Positions 10,861-21,725 of a stretch of DNA of 64,000 nucleotides are shown one piece after another. This stretch comes from Cycas panzhihuaensis (taxonomy: Eukaryota; Cycadophyta). The stretch lies in contig CM041465.1 in the NCBI GenBank assembly GCA_023213395.1, positions 19,282,001-19,346,000 of the forward strand, read 5' to 3'. The position numbers were made by a program, and so were the translations under genes. The notes under the pieces are model-generated. The model saw only the letters and a list, made by a program, of their open reading frames with translations. It was not told the origin of the DNA and ran no database searches. Each line of letters starts with the position of its first letter. Positions within the stretch are counted from its first letter, which is position 1.

Positions 10861-11330
10861 TTTGATTTAAAGGATTTGGTAATGGTGCATTGGCCATCAT
10901 CTTAGCAGTAACAAACCCCTTTTTTAATTTTTGAATAACTATATGAAAATCAAACTCTTATAGTAGCAAGTACCATTTACCCAAGCAATCTATAAGATCA
11001 ATCTTAGTAAGTAGGTACCTAATAAGATCTGATTACATAATAAGAAGGATGGTGTTACCTAAGAGGTAATGGCATAACGTCTTGGTGGAAAAATCCAAAG
11101 AGAGGCATTCTTTTTCAGTAGAAGGATAATGGAAGTATGTTGCAACTAATATTCTACTTATAAAGTAGATGCCTTACTCCCTACTAAAATCATCCTCTTG
11201 AGCCATCATACCAACCAAAGATTCTTTAGTGGAGGATGTGTATAAGGTAAAAGGCTTATTGAACATAAGAGGAGTAAGGACAAGAGTGAATACTAACACT
11301 TAATTCAACTTGTTGAAGGAGTCTTATGCA
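10861..11330 (-). pseudogene. pol: Gypsy-A1 RNase H (Ty3 type) and RH-INT linker
   Basis: Minus-strand frames give LYTSSTKESLVGMMAQED, GIYFISRILVATYFHYPSTEKECLSL and LGKWYLLLxEFDFHIV, the normal Ty3/gypsy RNase H body directly after the reverse transcriptase. A linker, EIAPSEDAWYKEIKSYL, follows and leads into the integrase zinc finger. No second RNase H domain is inserted here, although that is its common position in Tat elements; compare the fragment at 8220-8440. Three or more in-frame stops. Confidence 0.75.
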
Positions 11331-12330
11331 TGAGTCCAAGTGAGAGAGGCTTCTTTCTTTAATAGGTTCATGAGGGATTTGGCATCCAAGGCAAAGTTAG
11401 CAATGAAATACCAAAGAAAACCAAGTTTTCTAAGAAAAGACTTCACTTGTTTTTGCATTTGAGTTGGGGGAATTTCAATGATAGCCTTGACCTTATCTAG
11501 GTCAACCCTAATTCTGTCATGAGAAAACATACTACCCAACATCTTGCCCAATGTTACTAAAAACACACACTTAGTTGGGTTCAAATAAAGATGATACTTA
11601 TGATATGTTTTGAATATGGTTCTTAAATCTTATACATGATCCTATTGTCATCATGATAGAATAAGCATGTCATATAAATAGATTGCAATTATGATACCAA
11701 TTAAGTCATGCAAAATAAATATCATAGTCCACTAATATGTGGCTCTAGTATTTTTTCGACCAAATAGCATCACTACATGAATAAAATGTCCCAAAGAGTA
11801 GTAAAGGCCATCTTATGATAGTCTTCAAGAGAAATAAGGATTTGGTTGTAACCTAAGAAATTGCCCATAAGGGACATAACTTAAAAACCTATGATTTGAT
11901 CCCAAATTTGGTTCAAGAAAGGAAGGGGGAAGTTATCCTTATGACAAGTATTGTTAATATCTCAAAAGTTGATGCATATGTGAATTAATCCATTCTTTTT
12001 AGATATAAGAAATATGTTTGAAACCCATTGAGAATAATCAATATTTTCTATGAATCTAGGTTTTAGAAGATTATCTATCTCTTGTTTAATTATAGTTAAG
12101 AGGTGTGGATATATAGGTCTTTATTTTTTACATTTTACTTTGACACTTGGGATAGTAGTATTATTGTGGACAATGACATCTAGGTGAAGGCCATATATAT
12201 CACTATAATCCCAAGTAAAAACTGAACTAAATTCATGAAAAAGACTCTTAAATTAAAAGATCTCTTTAGGGGAGTAATTGGCTCCAACTTTAATTATCTT
12301 CAAAGTATTACCTAGCTCCAAATCAATGTT
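11324..12330 (-). pseudogene. pol: Gypsy-A1 reverse transcriptase
   Basis: From about 12090 leftward the minus strand gives WVSNIFLISKKNGLIHICINF, DINNTCHKDNFPLPF and MGNFLGYNQI, which match the finger and palm blocks of Ty3/gypsy reverse transcriptase, then KMAFTTLWDILF. The polymerase box, normally YVDD, is degraded to IYMTC-like residues. The last 86 codons (11584-11324) stay open: MNPTKCVFLVTLGKMLGSMF, VDLDKVKAI and KQVKSFLRKLGFLWYFIANF, the thumb and connection. Numerous stops elsewhere. Confidence 0.87.
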
Positions 12331-14220
12331 GATAGTGTATCCCATGAGCATAGCATTCCCTTATTCAAAATAAGGAGGGGTACATTCCACCAAAGATGTG
12401 GTTACATCTAAAGGTTGACAAGAATTGGACAATGGTGAATTAGTGTATATTTGCTTTGTGAAACCTAGTTGATAATGATTAGGAGGATGACTAGGTAAAG
12501 ATCTAGTAAGATGCTTTAAAATTACTTCATCATTTTCAAAGTGATATAGGTGATAAAGATCAATAAGGATGGGATATTTAGCCTTAGTAGAGAGGCAAGG
12601 TAATGACCTCATAATAGAAGGACTTTTGAAAGTTTGATGATCTTGAGTTAGGAAGTGAATAATAATTGAAGGCATTTACATGAAAGGTATAACTTGATCT
12701 ATGAAATCCCAACTCAAAGTGAACATTTATTTAAAAATAGCTTAATAAATTGAAGGGACATAGATAAGAGAAGTTATTTGAATAAGAGGTGATGAAGAGT
12801 TCTAAAAGGAGTCATGAGAAGGAGCAAAAATAATCAAAATTATATTAACTTCCTTAACTTGCCTAGGGAAATTTTGACTTAAATCAAGAGAAGAAAAGGT
12901 TAAAGAAGTTTCACTCTCAAGTGAAAAATTAGGATGCATATGTAATAAGAGCTTCCTTTCATGTCTATTAAGCAAAGTAACAAAGAAAGAAGATTGAAGA
13001 AAAGAAGCCTTGCTAGATATAGGAATAATATTATGGGGTGGAATTAGTTGTCTATGTGAATGAGTAGTCATCATGGGATTATTATAGGCACTTCTAACCA
13101 ACTGTAGACACAACACTCATAAGAAATCTTGTTTATTTCTAGGTGAAGTAATGGGAATGATTAAGATGAATCATCATAAGTTTGATTATCATAAAAAAAC
13201 TTTTCCTTTACAATAGGAATGATTGGAGAGGGGGACAAAATAGATTGAACCATCTCCATGTGAATAGATGAGTATGAAGAACATCATTCCAAAGGTATCT
13301 TCCCAACTATATTAACATCCTTGACTTCAACTTTAGGGAAATAGGGGTCTTAATGGTAAAGTATTGTCCTAAACCTAGGGATTAGAAGAAATACTTAGAA
13401 TAATTAGAAGATTTTCTAGATTCTATAATAGTTTTAACCAAAGGGACTAACTATTTAACTAGTTTTGGCTTACATTTAACAATTTTTCATTCACCGTTAT
13501 GATTGAATCTATGTTTATCAAAGAAGGATGAACAAACAATATACATCTAGGTAATTTAGGGTCTACGTAGTAGGATGTTATATTCAAGATCAAGACTAAT
13601 GATGGTTAGTTTAACTAAAACCATTTTTTCTTCTAATGCCAAAGGGAGAGTAACTTATCCAAGAAGAATTTTCTAGTTTTTAGCGTACCCCTAATAGATC
13701 CATTTATATGGATAAAAAATAGAAATCTCTATGTATTTAATGAGACAAAGAGGGATCACATTTACAAATTATCTTTCATCAATGATGACTTAATAAATAT
13801 TAATATCATCCTTAGAAATCTCAATGTAAAATGGTGGAATATTATTTAGATCATATTTTGATTAGGTAAGCAAAGTGATCAAATTAAAATAGAGGGTATA
13901 ACTAGGTGAAATAGTAGGAGTGGGAACTCTTAAGGTGCCAAATAATGATTGTCTTTATTCAAGGCAAGACTTCAACAAATCCATATTCAATGTCCCTATA
14001 GGAATTCTTTTCAACTTTTCAACCAAGGAGAAAGATATATCTTTTAAAGTAGAAGGAATAAACCGAAATCAAATAGGACAAGGAGGAATAAGGGAAATAG
14101 AAACAAGGTTCTTATTGGTTAAATCATTAGCTAATTTGGTTGGCCTTGAGTTCTTTGTAACCTCAACTATATTAATGGTTCTCTTGGTTTCTCTACCCTT
14201 AGGAGGTGGATGATTTTGGT
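12331..14220 (-). pseudogene. pol: Gypsy-A1 protease and protease-RT linker
   Basis: At about 13730-13800 the minus strand reads VIIDER, a stop, then FVNVIPLCLI, which aligns with the protease active site of Gypsy-A2 (VIIDEGSSFNIIPLHL). The Asp is kept but the D-S/T-G triad is lost. DLEYNILLRRP at about 13560-13600 is the conserved flap-end box. The linker contains ILIDLYHLYHFENDEVILKH (12600-12530), found again near-identically at 63840-63900 in Gypsy-A2. PPPKGRETKRTINIVEVTK at about 14210-14150 also has a Gypsy-A2 counterpart. Open stretches at 12361-12675 and 12802-13116 belong to this linker. Confidence 0.75.
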
Positions 14221-14599
14221 TAGTAGTTTATTTCACTATGGTGTGAGATGTGCCATTTTAACTTCTTAGCCAAATTAACTTTTAAACCCTTGTCTTCACT
14301 AGTTTTTGCTTACTTTATTTTGCCTTTACCTTTATCCTTGTCTTATTTTAACTCATGTTGTGGTAATGGGTCCTTATGAATAAGTAAATCTTAATTGGGC
14401 TTATAAATTTAATCCTCTTAATGTTGAGGTCTATCACTCCTATCATGGTTGTCAATCTAGTGATATGAATACCATTAGGTTTTCTTCACTAAAGGAGGAG
14501 GAGTAGGAGGGTTTTATCGCCTCTTCCCTTTAGTGAGATGAATAACCTTAGCTTCTTGATTAGGACAATTAGGGGTGGAATTATCAATGTGTAATTTGA

Positions 14600-16400
14600 T
14601 ATTTGTAGTTCACTTTAGTGACATAATAGATTATATAGGATGGCCATAAGTTGGCTATGAATGGGAAGATTTAGGTGCTTAAGTCAATTCTTTGAATGGA
14701 ACTAACTTGCAAACATTCATGATGCCTACTTGAATCTCAAAAGTTTAAAGGGTAAGGCATCTATTAATAGCTTCTTTGTAGGTCTAAGGACCAATCTTGA
14801 AGATCTCTAGATGGACACGGGGCCTTGAAGCATTGGTAAAGAGGTAGAAAAAGAGGTTGGAATCCAAATGAGAGTGACAAGATGGACTTGATCCTAAAGC
14901 CTCCTTATAAAATCTATATATGTCTCATCATGATTTTGTTTAATTATAAGTAAAGATTTGATTCCTGACTTAAAAGACCTTAAAACATCAAAATAATTAA
15001 TGAAAGAGTCTATCAACTATTAGAAAGTGAAGATAAAAGAATAAGGGAGGCAATATAACCACTTTAAGGCATCCCCTTGAAGTGATTTATGAAAGAGATG
15101 TGTCATGACATAATCATATGGCATGAAGTTGGTACTTACAAGTGCAAAAGCTTGCATATGCGATGTACGATCCTAGAAGGATTCACCTAAAAATTTTGGT
15201 AATTTAAGAAAAAAAGAGGCATAGATGCCAAAAGGACCTCTTGGGATAAAGGGGACCTCATATAATCCAATAAGGGCTTCCTTAGCCTCAACATTGAGGA
15301 ATGTTGAGGCAAGGAGGATGAATAAAAGAATAATGTGGGGGGGGGGGTTATTGTTCATGAGGAAAAGGATGGGTTAAATGTGGGTGTGAAAGGTTAAACT
15401 AGGCTAATAAGTTAACATTAAGATTGGTTTTTGGAATAGGATACAAAGGAAATATAGAATTATAATAAAGAGGAGATGAAGTATGTTATGGTATGGGACT
15501 AGGAAGGTAAGATAAATAATGATTACCTAATCTTGTAATTTGTGATTGATTGAAAGTTACATACGGATGTAAAGCTTAGGTATCATATTTGGAGTAGGGT
15601 GGTGCTATAAGATGAGGTCATTTATAAGGAGAAGGTGGGGGTCTTATGGTTTTTGTGATATTTTATTGAATATCTATATGAGGATAAATTTTGTTAGGCA
15701 TGGAGGTGTAATAAAAAATAGTAGGTCTACTAACATGAGAGTAGGTATGCCTAAGGATGGTAGATGATTTTCCATCCAAATGATAAGAGGTAGAAGCATG
15801 AATAGGATGTTGTTGAGTAGAAGCCTCAAAAGGTCACTTGAATGGAATAGAAAAGATACATGGAGGATGAATTTTTTGTTACAAAGGTTAAGAGAAAATA
15901 GATCTAATGTCACTAGTTTTTAGTGGCTGAATAAGAGATGGTTTATGTGTAGGATGATGTGAAGGAGTGGGCAATTATATAACTTTGAGGGTATTAGAAG
16001 GCTCTACTTTTAAGGACTCATATTCTTATTAATGTAGGTCAAATTGTTGATAATGTAGAGAAGTTGACATGGTATGCATATTGGGATGAAAAGGGTTATG
16101 GTAGCTAAGGATAGGTATAGGAGGTAGAATTCTTGTAAGTACAAGTTCTTAATATGAAGAAGGGGCTTGAATAAGTTGGGTTTCTTCTTGCATAGAAGAA
16201 GAAATAGGAAAATATACACTTCAAACAAAGTGAGAAGTTACCTCATGGTAACCTTGTTTAATGGGAACCTCAAATAATTGATCAGGTTTTTCTAAGGGAT
16301 ATAAGTAAGTGTCATAAGCTTGAAGTTTAAAATATTCCCCATAAGTGGAAGGATCTTCATGGGTAATATAGACATGGTAATAATCATTGTAAGTGTTTCC
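14600..16400 (-). pseudogene. gag: Gypsy-A1 gag
   Basis: Right to left: an N-terminal region (about 16350-15550) with THEDPSTYGEYFKLQAYDTY and LVLTRILPP, both with counterparts in Gypsy-A2. A proline-rich middle and a G11 homopolymer (15337-15347, minus-strand CCC codons) come next. The retrotransposon gag core follows: LKLPKFLGES, then SHMQAFALVSTNFMPYDYV and QGDALKWLY at 15200-15060. The pattern PKF.G...DP..H...F.....LKWF is typical of gag of Tat-type gypsy elements, where it builds the particle shell. No zinc knuckle could be picked out with confidence. Confidence 0.75.
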
Positions 16401-17116
16401 CAGCTACTGAGAATGGATTGGGATGCCATCACATAGGTAAGATTAGGTTTATATTTTATCCCTTACATTCTATCACATTTTTTATAGTTATTGTGGTACG
16501 TGATGCTTGTGTGTTTGCTTTTCACTTAGATTGCTTGCTTAATCCCATTGCCTATGTGTGTACTCATGCCTATGATGAGCAAGACTCTGGTCCAATAGCA
16601 CCATTGAGCTCTCGTGGTTAATCCCTTCTTGGCAATAAGTCCCTCACATGCCTCCATAACTCAGTCTGGGTGGTTCCCTACTCTTTTCATACTTTCTTAC
16701 AACATCTCGTCCCTTTTTGTAGTGCCTTATCTATCCCTCGGTCTACCAAGAGTAGCCTATCGAGGTTTCCAATGGAGAGATGCCCCTTATCACTCACTAC
16801 ATGTAAGGTTTCTTTATAAATTTGACTAATGTTGATGGTTTTGTTTGTTGTTTATACCCTAGAAACCTTAGTTACCATTATTTTAATGAGTTCTACCTCA
16901 TTTTGATGCATTTCTCATGCATTTCCACTAGTTTTTTATTTATAACATGACTTGAAACTATCCTACATGTCCTTAGGGAGGGATTCCTAGCTCTAGTAGT
17001 TACCCCCTCCCTCTATTTCAAGTGTTATTTATTAAGTTTTATCAATTTTAACAAAATTCTATGATTTTTCTATCACCATGCTCCCCTTTTTGTCTACACC
17101 ACTCTGATTGTTGTGC

Positions 17117-17156
17117 ACTACTAATATATTAGTAGTACTACTAATATATTAGTAGT
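17117..17156. repeat. Two tandem copies of a perfect 20-bp palindrome
   Basis: ACTACTAATATATTAGTAGT equals its own reverse complement and occurs twice with no spacer (17117-17136 and 17137-17156). The block can therefore pair as two small cruciforms or one long one. Confidence 0.95.
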
Positions 17157-17299
17157 TCCATGAACAAATTCATGATGCCATTATTGTAACTTTGAACACA
17201 ACCAAAAATAGTTAGAATTACATTTATTATAGGGTTGACATCATATCTAGCCTAAGGACTAGCCTAGATCAGGCCCTAATTATCTTCAGACCTCTCCCA

Positions 17300-17345
17300 A
17301 ACTATAAAAACTAGAATTCAAACTCATTTTCTCTCTCCTCCAACT
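17300..17345 (+). promoter_or_regulatory. Candidate TATA promoter region
   Basis: ACTATAAAAACTAG at about 17310 is a good plant TATA box. It is followed by a C/T-rich initiator-like stretch (CTCTCTCCTCC) about 25-35 bases on. No downstream gene was found, so this may be the U3/R region of an undefined LTR. Confidence 0.3.
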
Positions 17346-17895
17346 AATTTTACTCAAAATACTTCACATTTTTCTCAAGAACTCTCCTCCTTTATAGGTC
17401 TATTTGTTGTCCATACACATATAGACTTTGGCTAAGGAAAGCAAAGATGAATATGCCTAAAAATAGTATTAGATCAACCACAAGCTATCAAGCTTCAAAG
17501 AGAAGCTAGTTTTCTTCTCTAAAAATATAAAATCCTTTTCCAAAAGCTCTTGGTTTTTAAGTTAAAACTTTCACTTACATAAATTCTTCTCTCATCCAAC
17601 AAGATAAGCCATCTTGATATATTTTTTAATGCCTAATTCTTGATTGTTATTCTATTCTTTGGTTAATTAGTGCCTTCCTAATAGTTTTCAGATTTAGATG
17701 CTCCTTTTAATGATCATTAAGAGTAGATCTATTACACATCTTAGAGGCAACCCCTCTACCTATCACAAAACCTCTAGTTTTGTCCTCCAAATCATTAGTT
17801 GTTGGTAAAGAGAGGGTAGAAGTGGCTAGAGGATATTATAGGAAGGACATTAGGCATGAGTTATGACTCCAAAAGCCCCCTTCTTCTAGGGTAAT

Positions 17896-19029
17896 TGATC
17901 TGTTTTTTGGATCTTTAAAAGGTGCAACCGCAACTACAACTAAGTGATTGACTGGTCTGCAAGTGCAATGAACTGTAACCCTGCTGACTACACATGCAAC
18001 CCTGCTAACTCAGATGCAACCTTACAGACTGCAGGTGTAACCCTACTAACTAAAATGTAACCGTGCTAACTAAGACGCAACCTTACGGACTGCAGGTGCA
18101 ACCCTGTTGACTGTAGGCACAACCTTGTTGACTGCAGGCATAACCCTGCTGACTGAGACACAACCTTACGGACTATAGGCACAACTCCGCAGATGGTAGA
18201 AAATAGAAAATAGAAATTTAAAAAAATAACAATATTTTTGGCAAGGGAAATAAAGTCTATTTCACACAGAATTTTAGGAGAATCTCCTATCACGTGTCCT
18301 CTACACGATTAAAGAGGAAAACCTTTTAATTATATGGATTTAAGTAGGTTTTCGTTAATTATTTAGAATCCGTTGAAGAACGAAAAAATGGAAAACCTGT
18401 TGCGGAAGAAACATGCATTATAGGGTTTTTAAAACACAGAGATCTCTACACAAAGGGCATGAGAGAAGAGGAGAGAACAAGAGAGGATGCCAGCAGCCAT
18501 AAATGCAGTCCAAGGAGTAATATTCAAGGAAAGTTCTTCAAAAATTACTTTCTGGAAGAAGAACAGCTCCAAGACGGGAAATTCTACGCATGAGAGAAAA
18601 CGAAACAGAAGTGCATAAGGAGCAACAGAGTTACGCCCAAAATCTGTACGTGGGGATAGTGAAGGAGCCCAAGAAAGTGAAGTTGTAGCTGAGGGAGGAA
18701 AATAGTAGCCGCAGTAGTCCAAGAAAGAGACGCCAACATAATTCTTCTCCAAGAAAAGGATTCTTTTGGTTATCAGCAACCAAAACTCCATGCAAACTTC
18801 AGTGACAATGGTTCCAAGGAACATGTAGTAGCTTGAAAAGCATCCAAAACTTAGTTCTTCTCTTCCAATTTACTGTAGCAGTCCTTTGCATGCTTAATAG
18901 AGCATAAACAGAAGGAATTTTATAAGAGAATTCAAAAATATCTTCAAATTAATGTAATATTATTGTAAATTTATTCTGGATTTGTTTTGATTGGATTAAG
19001 TCTTTACTTTTCCATTCAAATTTGGATCA
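17896..19029 (+). repeat. Gypsy-B1 5' LTR (1134 bp)
   Basis: Starts TGATCTGTTTTTTGGATC and ends AAATTTGGATCA (TGATC...GATCA ends). After the first 25 bases it passes straight to the GCAAC-rich minisatellite, skipping the TTCATAATACTCTTAAAATG block that the other family LTRs contain. A conserved 3' portion (18220-19029) aligns with all three other LTRs. An open minus-strand stretch of 131 codons at 18429-18824 recurs in the other LTRs as a by-product of this conserved sequence and is not regarded as a gene. Confidence 0.9.
17927..18195 (+). repeat. U3 minisatellite of Gypsy-B1 5' LTR
   Basis: Imperfect tandem units of about 20-21 bp of the form GACTGCAGGTGCAACCCTGTT run through this stretch, clearest at 18084-18190. 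Equivalent arrays of different length lie in the other three family LTRs. Confidence 0.85.
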
Positions 19030-19035
19030 AATTTT

Positions 19036-19047
19036 TGGTATCATAGC
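19036..19047 (+). other. Gypsy-B1 primer-binding site
   Basis: TGGTATCATAGC, one mismatch from the initiator-Met tRNA type site TGGTATCAGAGC of Gypsy-B2, six bases after the LTR end. Confidence 0.85.
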
Positions 19048-19215
19048 TAGTTTTCTTGAAATCCTTAGGAACTTAGGGATTTTTAAAGAGAAAAGAAAAG
19101 AAAAACCCTCTTCCTTTTGTTGTGAAAAGTTTTTATGAAAATTAGATTTCAGTATTTGTTGACCAGTGAACCTTTAACCGAACCACTTGAGAAAGAACGT
19201 AGATAGTGAAGAAAG

Positions 19216-20322
19216 ATGGCTGAGCTAGAGCAAAAGATGGAGGAAAGGTTCATGAAGATGGAGCAAAAACTTGACATACTAACCCAGCTTGTGGCGCAAC
19301 TAGTCTCTCAACAAGTTGCAACTTCTTCTTCAATAGTTGAAGGCGTAAAGAAGGAAGAAGATGAACCGATGACAGAGGAAACAAATGAAGAGTTGGTAGA
19401 AGAACAACATGAAGAGAAAGAAGATGACAATCTGGCAATAATAACACATCCATTCAAGGTAGAGGCAAAACTTGAACTGCCTATCTATGATGGAACTTTA
19501 GATGCCAAAAAGTTAGATGGTTGGTTTGACCAACTAGAAACATATTTTTTCATTTATAGGTATAAAAACCAGCAGAAAATTACTTTTGCTAGGTTAAAAT
19601 TGTCTAAGCATGCATTAGTTTGGTGGAATGCATATCTTAAATCCCATAATGAAAATGAAATTGCCTGGTAACAATTTAAAATCCTCATAAAGAAGTAATT
19701 CTATCTTATTAGGTATGAAGAGCAACAGAGGATTAAATGACAATATTACTGATAGGAAAGAGGCCAAAATGTCCAAGACTACACAATAGAATTTCAAAAG
19801 CAAGTTGTTATGTTAGGCATCTCTTTACTGGGTAAAGACATCATGTTCAGGTATATTAGAGGGCTGCACTAGCATATTCAACAAGAACTACAATTGTTTG
19901 AAGTTAAATCACTCGATGAAGCTAGCAAGAAGGCGATTGCCATAAAAAATAGGAATAAGAAGGTTTTTGCTAAGAGGGAAAGGTTTGCACCTCAAGAAGG
20001 TAGCAACAAACCTGCCTGAGGAATGAGGTTTCTAGGTAAAATTGGACAACAATCCATTATAGGTTTTGGCAAGAAGAAACAAGCCAATACCACCCAAATC
20101 AAAGTCACTTGTACTTATTGCAAGCAAGCGGGTCACATCATAGAAGATTATCAGTTCCTACACCCAGAGAAACGACCCAAAAATAAGGGAAAAGGTGAAG
20201 CTAAAACTGAAGGTAAAGCTTTACTTAACTTTGTAGGTGATGAAGATATTTGTGGCATTGAAGAATCCAAAGAGAAGTTGATGCTCATGGCTAATGCAGA
20301 GCCTAAAAATAACCATCAATAA
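19216..20322 (+). pseudogene. gag: Gypsy-B1 gag
   Basis: ATG at 19216 begins MAELEQKMEERFMKMEQKLD, an N-terminal heptad-rich helix likely to form a coiled coil, then an acidic stretch. The capsid-like gag domain follows: LPIYDGTLDAKKLDGWFDQLETYF and ALVWWNAYL. A stop at about 19669 (CAA to TAA against Gypsy-B2) breaks it. The frame continues through GLH, ELQLFEV and an RNA-binding knuckle TYCKQAGHIIEDYQF, in which the last Cys of CCHC is replaced by Tyr. Lysine-rich KKRPKNKGKGEAK-like residues follow. Gag would form the particle and package RNA. The start agrees with the position of the same ATG-like site in Gypsy-B2. Confidence 0.9.
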
Positions 20323-20865
20323 GTTGATCCAGAGATTAGAGAGGAGCTCTTCATGGTAAGAATCCAGGTGAAGCAAAGTATGGTTGATGCCATCTTTGAT
20401 GGAGGAAGCCAAAAGAATTTAATCTTAGAAGCATTGGTAAAGAAATTAGGATTAAAAATGCATGCACATCCAAAACCATATCCTCTTGGATGGTTACAAA
20501 ATGATTCAAAGTTACAGGTTACTCACCAATGTAAGTTTAAATTTGTAATATCTGAAAAGTTCATTGATGAAGTTGAATGTGAGGTAGTCCCCTTGGATAT
20601 TTGTCAAGTTGTGTTTAGCAGGCCATATCTCTATGATAGAGATGGAGTTCATCATAGGAGAGTGAGAAAGGTTCGACTCATCAAGGACATGAAATCATAT
20701 CTGATCAACGCATCAAAGCCACAAAAGAAGATCTCTCTCATATCTTCCCAACAAGTGAAAAGATTGATCAATGCTTGTAGGAAGTTTATGTTGCTGATGA
20801 TAAAGCCAAAGGTGGAAGAAAAAGAGCAAGCAGAGTCCTCAATACAGGCACTGGATAGGAAGTAA
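20323..20865 (+). pseudogene. pol: Gypsy-B1 protease
   Basis: The 170-codon open stretch carries the aspartic protease site AIFDGGSQKNLI: the catalytic Asp is present but the second residue is Gly instead of Ser/Thr. HAHPKPYPLGWLQ and CEVVPLDICQVVFSRPYLYDRD, the conserved later boxes, follow. It ends at a TAA at 20863-20865 which Gypsy-B2 has at the same codon. The protease would separate gag from pol products. Confidence 0.85.
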
Positions 20866-21725
20866 GTGCAGCAGATTGAAGGCCTAAGGAATAGGTATAA
20901 TGACGTATTCCAAAAGCCAAAAGGGCTGCCCCCTAAAAGGGCAATTGAACATGAAATCCAGATGGTTGCTGATTCACCTTTACCAAATCTTAGTCTCTAC
21001 CAAAACTCAATTTTGGAGAATGAAGAGATTAAGAGGCAGATTCAAGAACTCTTGGAATAAGAAGTGATCAAGCCAAGTTATTCCCCATGTGGTTCACCTA
21101 TTGTTTTGGTGCCAAAGAAAGATGGAGGATGGAGAATGTGCATTGACTACCAGGCTTTGAACAAGATCAACATAAAGAACAGACATCCCTGACCACAGAT
21201 AGATGACTTGTTAGACCAGCTACAGTCGGCAAGGTATTTCAGTAAATTGGACCAGAAATTAGGCTACCATCAGGTTAGAATCTAAGAGGAGGATACTTGG
21301 AAGACAGCCTTCAAATCGAAGCAAGGATTGTTTGAATGGTTGGTGATACCATTTGGTCTCTACAATGCACCTGCCACCTTCATGAGGTTGATGAATGAGG
21401 TATTAAGATCCTTCATTGATGACTTTGTAATTGTTTATCTAGATGATGTTTTGATTTTTAGTCATACATGGGAGGAGCACCTCCAACATGTCGAGCAAGT
21501 GCTCAAAGTTCTCCAAGAACAGTAGTTGAAATTAAATCTGAAGAAGTGCAAGTTTGGAAAGTAATCTCTTATCTTCTTAGGTTTCGTGGTGGGAGGAGGA
21601 GAATTGAAGATTGACCGAGCAAAGATTAAAGTCATTCTCAATTGGCACACACCCAAGACAACCAAAGAGGTAAGAAGTTTCATTGGTGCATGTCAATATT
21701 TAAGAAAATTTATTTTCAAATTCTC
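20866..21725 (+). pseudogene. pol: Gypsy-B1 reverse transcriptase
   Basis: GLPPKRAIEHEIQ leads into the fingers: [24 protein letters not shown], with RYFSKLDQKLGYHQVRI carrying the first catalytic Asp. The polymerase box [17 protein letters not shown] at about 21430-21480 is intact, and the thumb follows (NLKKCKFGK, VRSFIGACQYLRKFI). In-frame stops at 21058, 21190, 21283 and 21523 disrupt it. Domain length is normal for Ty3/gypsy. Confidence 0.92.

Larger units (their letters stand above)
9550..16400 (-). mobile_element. Gypsy-A1: decayed Ty3/gypsy element, Tat-like
   Basis: Reading right to left on the minus strand, relics of gag, protease, a long linker, reverse transcriptase, RNase H and integrase occur in the Ty3/gypsy order. 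The sequence style resembles the Tat lineage: a reverse-transcriptase end of the MNPTKCVF...GKMLG...HDRIRVDLDKVKAI type and an integrase zinc finger of the GHFNGQFATQHILHMGYYYPS type. Stops are frequent throughout. No convincing LTR pair was found, so both outer limits are those of the coding relics. Gypsy-A2 at the right edge of the window is the same family in opposite orientation. Confidence 0.85.
16401..17895. other. Region between Gypsy-A1 gag and Gypsy-B1, probably leader/LTR remains
   Basis: No gene supported. 16420-16850 is the least A+T-rich part of the neighbourhood and may be the 5' LTR or leader of Gypsy-A1, but a second copy was not found. 17117-17156 holds two tandem palindromes. 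17290-17350 looks promoter-like on the plus strand. Open stretches at 16418-16829 overlap one another and have no recognisable content. Confidence 0.4.

Noticed and set aside
13920-14213. 97-codon plus-strand frame
   Set aside because: The minus strand here aligns with Gypsy-A2 (ETKRTIN block), so the plus frame is a shadow.
16397-16414. Possible tRNA primer site TTCCCAGCTACTGAGAAT for Gypsy-A1
   Set aside because: Only about 10 of 18 positions agree with the usual TCCCCGGCAACGGCGCCA-type site, and no LTR partner was found.
18429-18824. 131-codon minus-strand open frame, with related frames at 24321-24731 and 38132-38589
   Set aside because: It lies in the conserved part of the Gypsy-B LTRs, antisense to transcription, and recurs only because the LTRs are copies of one another. 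No protein motif.
19250-19453. Minus-strand frame rich in Leu (and its copy at 33209-33391)
   Set aside because: Antisense shadow of the acidic coiled-coil part of Gypsy-B gag.
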